Positions 1 to 6,883 of a DNA stretch of 6,883 nt are shown here, one piece after another. Made by a program: the position numbers and the translations under genes. The stretch lies in contig JAJZVE010000246.1 in assembly GCA_021845835.1 (NCBI GenBank), positions 1-6,883 on the forward strand. The letters run 5' to 3'. How positions within the stretch are numbered: the first letter of the stretch is position 1; each line of letters begins with the position of its first letter. The notes beneath the pieces are model-generated. The model had not been told where the DNA came from. It searched no databases and saw nothing but the letters and a program-made list of their open reading frames with translations. Source of the stretch: Pseudomonadota bacterium (GTDB lineage: Bacteria > Pseudomonadota > Alphaproteobacteria > Acetobacterales > Acetobacteraceae).

Positions 1-1238
1 TCCTCCGGCGGCAGGTCGTACAGGTCCTTGTCCATCGGGTCGCCGGGATGGATCTTGTTCTTGATGCCGTCCAGGCCCGCCATCAGCATGGCGCTGAACG
101 CCAGATACGGGTTCGCCGCCGCATCCGGGAACCGCACCTCGACGCGCTTGGCCTTCGGATTGGTGGCATACGGGATGCGGCAGGACGCCGAGCGGTTGCG
201 CGCCGAATAGGCCAGCAGCACCGGCGCCTCGAAGCCCGGGATCAGCCGCTTGTAGCTGTTGGTGGCCGGGTTGGTGAAGGCGTTCAGCGCCTTGGCGTGC
301 TTGATGATGCCGCCGATGTAGTAGAGCGCCATCTCCGACAGGTCGGCGTAGCCGTTGCCGGCGAACAGCGGCTTGCCGTTCTTCCAGATCGACTGGTGGC
401 AGTGCATGCCGGAGCCGTTGTCGCCATAGACCGGCTTGGGCATGAACGTCGCCGTCTTGCCGTAGCTGTGGGCGACGTTGTGGATGCAGTATTTGTAGAT
501 CTGCAGGTGGTCGGCCATGCGCACCATCGGGCCGAACTTCATGCCCAGCTCGTGCTGCGACTGCGCGACCTCGTGGTGGTGCTTCTCCACCACCACGCCC
601 ATTTCGGCCATGGTCGAGAGCATCTCGGCGCGCAGGTCGCTCTCGCTATCGACCGGCGGCACCGGGAAGTAGCCGCCCTTGATCCCCGGGCGGTGGCCCA
701 TGTTGCCCTCGGCGTAGTCCTTCAGCGACGCCTGCGGGCCTTCCATGCTGTCGAGCTGGTAGATGCCGTAGTTGCCGCCGGTGCCGAACTTCACGCTGTC
801 GAACACGAAGAACTCGGCTTCCGGGCCGAAGAACACGGTATCGCCGACGCCGGAGGCCTTCACGTAGGCTTCCGCCTTCTTCGCGGTCGAGCGCGGGTCG
901 CGGTTGTACGGCTGGCCGGTCGAGGGTTCGACGATGTCGCAGATCAGCACCAGGCTCGGCTTGGCCGCGAACGGGTCCATGGTCGCCGTATCGGGGTCCG
1001 GCATCAGGATCATGTCGCTCTCGTTGATCGCCTTCCAGCCGGCGATCGAGGAGCCGTCGAACATGATGCCGTCGCGGAACACGTCCTCGTCAATGGTGGA
1101 GACGTGCTGCGCGGTGTGCTGCCACTTGCCGCGCGGGTCGGTGAACCGCAGGTCCACGTATTCCACGGAGTGCTCCTTGAGCATCTCCAGCACTTTCTCC
1201 ACGCCGTTGTCGCCGCCGCCAGCGGGTCGCTTCGCCAT
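1..1238 (-). CDS. glnA: Type I glutamine synthetase (3' end cut off by window)
   Basis: Glutamine synthetase joins ammonium to glutamate using ATP and is the main cytoplasmic route of ammonium assimilation. The frame stays open from the ATG at 1238 to the window edge, giving 412 of about 480 expected residues. Visible family signatures are [10 protein letters not shown] near residue 60, FFGPEAEFF near 140, [10 protein letters not shown] from 274 (metal and glutamate site; His279 matches E. coli His269), NRSASCRIP near 350 and VEVRFPD near 367. [10 protein letters not shown] near the cut end carries Tyr407, the counterpart of the E. coli adenylylation tyrosine, so activity is probably controlled by GlnE. 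Several stretches look alphaproteobacterial. The ATG is supported by GAGGGA nine bases upstream, but it adds about 10 residues ([12 protein letters not shown]) compared with E. coli GlnA. It lies 178 bases downstream of glnB on the same strand and is probably co-transcribed with it. Confidence 0.97.
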   Translation of the reverse strand, partial: MAKRPAGGGDNGVEKVLEMLKEHSVEYVDLRFTDPRGKWQHTAQHVSTIDEDVFRDGIMFDGSSIAGWKAINESDMILMPDPDTATMDPFAAKPSLVLICDIVEPSTGQPYNRDPRSTAKKAEAYVKASGVGDTVFFGPEAEFFVFDSVKFGTGGNYGIYQLDSMEGPQASLKDYAEGNMGHRPGIKGGYFPVPPVDSESDLRAEMLSTMAEMGVVVEKHHHEVAQSQHELGMKFGPMVRMADHLQIYKYCIHNVAHSYGKTATFMPKPVYGDNGSGMHCHQSIWKNGKPLFAGNGYADLSEMALYYIGGIIKHAKALNAFTNPATNSYKRLIPGFEAPVLLAYSARNRSASCRIPYATNPKAKRVEVRFPDAAANPYLAFSAMLMAGLDGIKNKIHPGDPMDKDLYDLPPE

Positions 1239-1266
1239 TACTCCAGTTCCCTCATGCCAGACGCGC

Positions 1267-1282
1267 CGCGCCGGACGGCGCG
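1267..1282 (-). other. Perfect dyad ahead of the glnA ribosome site
   Basis: CGCGCCG and CGGCGCG are perfect inverted copies separated by two bases. In the glnA transcript they would form a hairpin of six or seven GC pairs ending about 28 bases before the glnA ATG and 13 bases before its GAGGGA ribosome site. No U-run follows, so it does not look like an ordinary terminator. It could affect translation or mRNA stability of glnA. In such GC-rich DNA, short dyads also arise by chance. Confidence 0.4.
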
Positions 1283-1385
1283 ACGCAAACCCTGAAGCCG
1301 CCCCACGCGGCCCCCCCAGCCGGCCGCCGAGCGCGCGCCGGGCGCACCCGCCTAGCGCAATCCCCGCACGGCCGGAAGATGCCCC

Positions 1386-1403
1386 GCCCGCGTCGCCGCG
1401 GGC
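1386..1403 (-). other. GNRA-capped hairpin after glnB
   Basis: GCCCGCG and CGCGGGC pair perfectly over seven GC pairs. On the transcribed minus strand the loop is GCGA, a stable GNRA tetraloop. It begins about 13 bases after the glnB stop codon, inside the glnB-glnA spacer. No U-tract follows, so a classical intrinsic terminator is unlikely. A processing or 3'-end stabilising element, or a partial attenuator setting the ratio of glnB to glnA message, would fit the position. The structure is read from the sequence; the role is inference. Confidence 0.5.
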
Positions 1404-1416
1404 CGGGCGAAACCCG

Positions 1417-1764
<348 letters not shown>

Positions 1765-1826
1765 TCACCCTCCTGCCGCCGGCTCCGCATCGTCCCGAGG
1801 TTGGGGGGGAGGCGGCGTCGAAGGGT

Positions 1827-1842
1827 TGCATGTCGCGTGCCA
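1827..1842 (-). promoter_or_regulatory. Sigma-54 (-24/-12) promoter of glnBA
   Basis: On the minus strand the sequence is TGGCACG, four bases, then ATGCA. The invariant GG and GC are separated by exactly ten bases, and the match to the RpoN consensus TGGCACG-N4-TTGCA differs by one base. It predicts a transcript start near 1816 and a 61-base leader to the glnB ATG, with a strong ribosome site in it. Such promoters need an enhancer-binding activator, most likely NtrC here, but I could not find a convincing NtrC palindrome upstream. A weaker GG-N10-GC match, with a poor -24 part, overlaps just upstream at about 1847-1861. Confidence 0.8.
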
Positions 1843-1882
1843 CTCGGCAATGCGTGGCCCGCCGGTGCGGGTGCCCGCGACG

Positions 1883-1965
1883 GCGGCAGTTTGCCGCGCC
1901 GCCTTCCTGGGCGGGCATTGCCTCATTTCGCGGCAGGCGCACGGTGCGGCAGGCGGCCCTGCCGC
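1883..1965. repeat. Cluster of GCGGCA direct and inverted repeats
   Basis: GCGGCA occurs at 1883-1888 with an inverted TGCCGC at 1892-1897, three bases apart. GCGGCAGGCG occurs at 1930-1939 and again at 1946-1955, a 16-base period. The second copy pairs with CCTGCCGC at 1958-1965, giving a perfect eight-pair dyad (1946-1965) with a four-base centre. The cluster lies about 40-140 bases upstream of the sigma-54 promoter, the usual range for an enhancer, but the motif is not the known NtrC site. It could be an operator, a transcript hairpin, or chance in GC-rich DNA. Confidence 0.45.
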
Positions 1966-2077
1966 CCAGGTTCGGCCATCCCGCCGGGCCGGCCGAGACT
2001 TGCCTGGCCGTCATCTTCGCGCTTGCCGCCGGGCCACCGGCAGGTGATTCTTGCCGGGGAACGGTTTGGGGATGGGC

Positions 2078-2506
2078 ATGTCCTGGCCGAGGCAGCGGTT
2101 GGCCGGCGGCCTGTGCGCGGGGGCGTGGCTCGGCGCGTTCGCGGTCGTCGCGGCGCCGCCCGCCGCGGCAGCGGTGCTGACCGTCGGCAGCGGCGGCAAC
2201 GCCGTGCTGAACGGCAGCGACAAGGGCATCCTGGTCATCAATGCCAGCACGACGATCGAGATCCTGGTGCTCGAAAACGCGGTCGCCGACACCGGCAGCA
2301 ACAATGGCGCCGGCATCCGCTACCAGGCCGGCGATCTGACTGTCCGCAACAGTGCGTTCCTGGACAACCAGGACGGCATCCTGGCCACGCCGGACACCTA
2401 CGGCACCGGCAACATCGTCGTCAGCAGCTCGACGTTCTCCGGCGCCGGGGCCGGTGGCCAGCGCCGTGCCGGTGCTGCTGCGGGCGCGGCGGCGGTTGCG
2501 CATTGA
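2078..2506 (+). CDS. Truncated secreted parallel beta-helix protein, probable decayed gene
   Basis: The product is 142 residues. Residues 1-32 look like a signal peptide: a basic start (MSWPRQR), a hydrophobic core and an APPAAAA cleavage zone. Residues 40-125 resemble rungs of right-handed parallel beta-helix proteins, with GILVINASTTI, NGAGIRYQAGDLTVRNSAF, NQDGIL and NIVVSSSTF. Known members have many more rungs and are usually about 300 residues or longer. Here VLTVGSG, which normally opens a longer N-terminal section, runs straight into a mid-helix rung. After STFSGAGAGG the sequence becomes alanine- and arginine-rich with no family likeness. I infer an internal deletion plus loss of the 3' part. 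The ATG at 2078 is chosen because the signal peptide starts there and GGGG lies six bases upstream; ATG 2072 and TTG 2051 are alternatives. No ligand or function can be assigned. Confidence 0.6.
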   Translation: MSWPRQRLAGGLCAGAWLGAFAVVAAPPAAAAVLTVGSGGNAVLNGSDKGILVINASTTIEILVLENAVADTGSNNGAGIRYQAGDLTVRNSAFLDNQDGILATPDTYGTGNIVVSSSTFSGAGAGGQRRAGAAAGAAAVAH

Positions 2507-2531
2507 CGCGCGCGGGGGCCGGGCTTACATG
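2503..2531 (+). promoter_or_regulatory. Probable promoter of tRNA-His
   Basis: TTGACG (2503-2508) and TACATG (2526-2531) are separated by 17 bases. The -35 matches the consensus at five of six positions; the -10 is weak. A start near 2538 would leave a leader of about 13 bases before the tRNA. The stretch after the -10 is GC-rich, as is common for stringently controlled stable-RNA promoters. The TGA stop of the beta-helix frame lies inside the -35 box. Confidence 0.5.
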
Positions 2532-2550
2532 CGCGCACTCGCGGACCGGT

Positions 2551-2628
2551 GGCGGGCGTAGCTCAGCTGGTTAGAGCGCCAGGTTGTGGTCCTGGATGCC
2601 GTGGGTTCGAATCCCATCGCTCGCCCCA
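2551..2628 (+). tRNA. tRNA-His (anticodon GUG)
   Basis: All cloverleaf parts are present. G-1 is at 2551. The acceptor arms GCGGCGCG-type strands at 2552-2558 and 2618-2624 pair over seven positions with one G-U. The D stem is GCTC/GAGC, and the anticodon stem CCAGG/CCTGG encloses the loop TTGTGGT with GTG at 2586-2588. The T arm is GTGGG-TTCGAAT-CCCAT. Discriminator C73 is at 2625 and CCA is encoded at 2626-2628. The extra G-1 facing C73 is the identity mark of bacterial tRNA-His. It supplies histidine at CAC and CAU codons. It appears intact and converges on the NIPSNAP gene 31 bases away. Confidence 0.97.
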
Positions 2629-2659
2629 CCACCCCCCGGCGCCCCGGTCAGCCGGACCG

Positions 2660-2986
2660 TCATTTCACCGCGGAGAACGCCGTCGGCGCCAGGAACTGGC
2701 TGCTGGCGTTGGCGATGATCGCGCCGTCCTTCTCGCTTTCCGCCCGTGCCGCCCGCCATTCCGGGTCGGCCTGGAACCTGTCCCACCTGGTCTCGCGTTC
2801 GGCCATGCTTTCCCACGCCAGCAGGTAGATCAGTTCCTGGTTGCTCTCGCCGATCAGCGTGGTCCAGAAGCCGGCCTGGCGGATGCCGTGCTTCTCCCAC
2901 AATCTCAGCGTGTGGTTCTCGAACCGCGCCAGCAGCGCCGGCAGCCGGCCCGGCACGCAGCGATAGACGCGCATTTCGTAAATCAT
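2660..2986 (-). CDS. NIPSNAP family protein
   Basis: The product is 108 residues, the normal length for a single-domain bacterial NIPSNAP protein of the dimeric alpha/beta-barrel (ferredoxin-like) fold. Visible family features are the opening MIYEMRVYRC, GFWTTLIG at 39-46, ELIYLLAWES at 51-60 and RWDRFQADPEW at 67-77. No signal peptide or membrane segment is seen, so it is probably cytoplasmic. The biochemical role of bacterial members is poorly known, and none is assigned here. The ATG at 2986 is chosen because GGGGAGGA lies ten bases upstream and the family begins at this point; a start at 3046 would add 20 unrelated residues. It lies 67 bases downstream of the S41 protease gene on the same strand, so it may be the last gene of that operon. 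Confidence 0.9.
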   Translation of the reverse strand: MIYEMRVYRCVPGRLPALLARFENHTLRLWEKHGIRQAGFWTTLIGESNQELIYLLAWESMAERETRWDRFQADPEWRAARAESEKDGAIIANASSQFLAPTAFSAVK

Positions 2987-3017
2987 CTGACGATAGTCCT
3001 CCCCTGGCGGCCGCAGC

Positions 3018-3046
3018 CGCATAGCGCGTCGCAGGCAGGGCGCCAA
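3018..3046 (-). promoter_or_regulatory. Weak candidate promoter for the NIPSNAP gene
   Basis: On the minus strand TTGGCG and TATGCG are separated by 17 bases, within the short gap after the S41 protease gene. They match the sigma-70 boxes at four and three of six positions. The predicted start near 3011 would leave a short leader containing the ribosome site. The match is weak and could be chance; read-through from the protease gene is equally possible. Confidence 0.25.
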
Positions 3047-3053
3047 CCGCCCG

Positions 3054-4615
3054 TTACGGCGTCGCCCCCGCGTCGCCTGCGTGCAGCACCGTCGCGACTC
3101 TCGCGGGCGGCGGGCCGAGCAGGGCGGCGGCGTAGGCGGCGGGATCGTGGAGCAGCCGGCGCGCCGCGGACATGTCGAGCGCGCTGCCCTCCGCCGCCGG
3201 ACAGGCGTTGCGGATTTCCAGCACCTCGTTCGGCGTCAGCGGCGGGCGGGCGGCGCGGTGCCGCGCCAGCGCCAGCGCCAGCGGCTGCACGCCCTGGTCG
3301 AGCCGGGCCAGTTGCTGCGCCAGCGGCGGGGCGCCCTCGCTGGTGCAGACCTGCGGCAGCACGCCCAGGCCCTGCAACGGCCAGCCGAGCGGCGCGAACA
3401 CGCGGCTCCAGCTCACGAACAGCTCGCCGCCGTCCGGCAGCGGCGCGATGGTCTGCACCAGTCCCTTGCCCAGCGTGCTGCTGCCCACCACGACCGCGCG
3501 ATGCTGGTCGGCCAGCGCCGCGGCGAGAATCTCCGCCGAACTGGCCGAGCCGGCGTCGACCAGCACCACCACCGGCAGGCCGGCGGCGAGGTCGACGCCG
3601 TGAGCGATGAAATCGTGCGCCGCATCCGGGTCGCGCCCGGCGGTCACGGCCACCACGCCATCGCCGATCAGCGTCTCCGCCGCCACCACCGCCTGGCGCA
3701 GCAGCCCGCCGCGGTTGCCGCGCAGGTCGATCACCACCCCGTGCGGCCGGCGCGGCGCGGTCAGCGCCTCGGCCAGCGCCTCCGCAAGCTGCGAGCCGGT
3801 GTCGAGGGCGAAGCCGCTGACCTGCAGCACCAGCACATCCGCGTGCCACGCCGCCGCGACCGTGTGCGGCGGCAGCAGCCGGCGCTCCACCACGACGCTG
3901 CGCTCCGGCTCGCGCCAGCCGCGCAGCGTCAGCAGCACCTGCGTTCCCTCCGGCCCGGCGAGCAGCGCCGTCACCGCGTCCAGACGCAGCCCGTCCAGCT
4001 TCTGCCCGTCCACCGCCAGCAGCCGGTCGCCGTCGCGCACGCCCGCCGCCGCCGCCGGACCGTCCGGCACCACGTCGCGCAGGGTGAAGCCGCCCCGGCG
4101 GGCGACCGCTTGCGCGCCGATCCAGGCGACGCCGGCGCGGTGCTCCCGGTCGGCGTCCGCCTCGTCCGGCGGGACGTAGCGCGAATAGGGGTCGAGATGG
4201 CCGCACAGCTCGTCGAACAGCGCCCGCATCACGCCCTGCGTGCCGCCCTGCCGCACCGCGTCCGAGGCGTCCCAGCCGGCCTGTGCCAGCGCCGCCATCG
4301 CGGCGCCCCAGCCGGCGGCATCGTCGGCCGCCGGCACCAGCCGCGCCGCCAGCACGCGGCCGGACAAAGTCAGGCGCAGCCGGCCGTCCTGGACATCCGG
4401 CGCCAGCCGTCCATCGAGCGCCGTCAGCCCGCCGAGCGCCCACACCGCGAGCGTCGGGATCGGCAGCTTCTCCAGCGTGCGCGGTTCCATGAAGGTGAAG
4501 GCGGACTCGAACACGCTGGCGACCAGCCGGGCGTTGAGGTTGCGGCCGAGCGACGCCGGCTCGGCGCGGGCCGCGAACGGCGCCAGCGCCAGCAGCAGCA
4601 GGACGAGCGCGCGCA

Positions 4616-4616
<1 letters not shown>
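3054..4616 (-). CDS. Secreted S41-family carboxyl-terminal processing peptidase
   Basis: S41 peptidases of the CtpA/Prc type cut proteins near their C termini in the periplasm, using a Ser-Lys dyad. The product is 520 residues. A signal peptide fits residues 1-18 (MRALVLLLLALAPFAARA, then EPAS), with no lipobox cysteine. LDPYSRYVPPDEA at 141-153 is the typical motif before the PDZ domain, which covers about 170-235 (GFTLRDVVPDGPAAAAGVRDGDRLLAVDG). The peptidase core follows, with GVVIDLRGNRGG near 293-304, the nucleophile Ser359 in GSASSAEI, and the base Lys384 in LGKGLVQ. The 25-residue spacing equals the Ser372/Lys397 spacing of the plant/algal D1 protease, so it should be active. Residues 30-135 are less typical. 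Cys424 and Cys472 could form a disulfide. The ATG overlaps the rnr stop by one base (TGATG) and has a weak ribosome site, suggesting translational coupling. The substrate is unknown. Confidence 0.93.
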
Positions 4617-6802
<2,186 letters not shown>

Positions 6803-6803
6803 C

Positions 6804-6883
6804 TCAGCCGGCGGCCTTGCGTCGCGGCGCGGCGGGCCTGGCTTTCGCCTTGGGCTTGGCCTTGGCCTTCGGCTTTGCCGCCG
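6804..6883 (-). CDS. topA: Lys/Ala-rich C-terminal tail, probably DNA topoisomerase I (partial)
   Basis: Only the last 25 codons and the TGA stop (6804-6806) are in the window. They encode a tail of alternating Lys, Ala and Pro (AAKPKAKAKPKAKARPAA) ending RRKAAG. Such basic tails are common at the C terminus of alphaproteobacterial topoisomerase I, and topA is often directly followed by rnr in this class. The assignment rests on that gene order and on composition, since no catalytic domain is visible. Other proteins with histone-like basic tails are possible. The stop is one base before the rnr ATG, so the two genes are almost certainly co-transcribed and probably translationally coupled. Confidence 0.6.
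   Translation of the reverse strand, partial: AAKPKAKAKPKAKARPAAPRRKAAG

Noticed and set aside
1238..1255. Five-codon open frame (MRELE) ending TAATG at the glnA start
   Set aside because: It looks like a leader peptide coupled to glnA, but it has no ribosome site of its own and its codons are mainly the glnA Shine-Dalgarno. Chance is more likely.
48..1295. 415-residue plus-strand open frame opposite glnA
   Set aside because: It is rich in Arg, His, Ala and Val with no family likeness, and lies antisense to an unmistakable glnA. It is a high-GC shadow.
2352..2561. Plus-strand frame running into tRNA-His, ending ALADRWRA
   Set aside because: I considered whether it continues the beta-helix gene after a frameshift. 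It contains no rung-like pattern and its stop lies inside the tRNA.
2629..2659. Terminator between tRNA-His and the NIPSNAP gene
   Set aside because: A five-pair stem (CGGTC/GACCG) is present, but it is short and lacks a U-tract in either direction.
2551..2660. tRNA-His as an integration (att) site
   Set aside because: No integrase, no repeated tRNA 3' end and no foreign-looking DNA follow the tRNA. The NIPSNAP gene begins 31 bases away.
2549..3610. Plus-strand frame starting [19 protein letters not shown]
   Set aside because: The first residues are the well-known false translation of a tRNA gene (here tRNA-His), and the rest runs antisense to the NIPSNAP and protease genes.

Overview
The window reads as ordinary chromosome of a very GC-rich alphaproteobacterium. 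The glutamine synthetase resembles alphaproteobacterial GlnA as I remember it: it has NRSASCRIP and [12 protein letters not shown], and is ordered glnB then glnA. High GC, a topA-like tail before rnr, and an S41 protease after rnr would fit Rhodospirillales or Acetobacteraceae, but that finer placement is inference. Third-position GC is so high that long open frames appear on both strands almost everywhere, and most of them are shadows.

Left block (bases 1-1850, minus strand): glnB (PII signal protein) followed by glnA (type I glutamine synthetase, 3' end cut by the window). A strong sigma-54 (-24/-12) promoter lies before glnB. This is the standard nitrogen-control pair: PII senses glutamine and 2-oxoglutarate, and GlnA assimilates ammonium. 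The visible modification tyrosines are Tyr51 of PII and Tyr407 of GlnA. The 178-base gap between the genes holds a GNRA-capped hairpin just after glnB and a second dyad just before the glnA ribosome site.

Middle block (1756-2628): a 322-base intergenic region with a cluster of GCGGCA/TGCCGC repeats, then a short plus-strand gene for a secreted beta-helix protein that looks internally deleted and 3'-truncated, then an intact tRNA-His(GUG) with its own promoter.

Right block (2660-6883, minus strand, convergent with the tRNA): the Lys/Ala-rich tail of a probable topoisomerase I gene, then rnr (RNase R), a secreted S41 carboxyl-terminal processing protease, and a small NIPSNAP-family protein. 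The first three genes are packed tightly (TGAGATG, then TGATG) and are probably one operon. NIPSNAP follows after 67 bases and may also have its own weak promoter.

I found no mobile element, CRISPR array, toxin-antitoxin pair or defence system. The most useful points are the sigma-54 promoter, the hairpins between glnB and glnA, the decayed beta-helix gene, and the repeat cluster before it.
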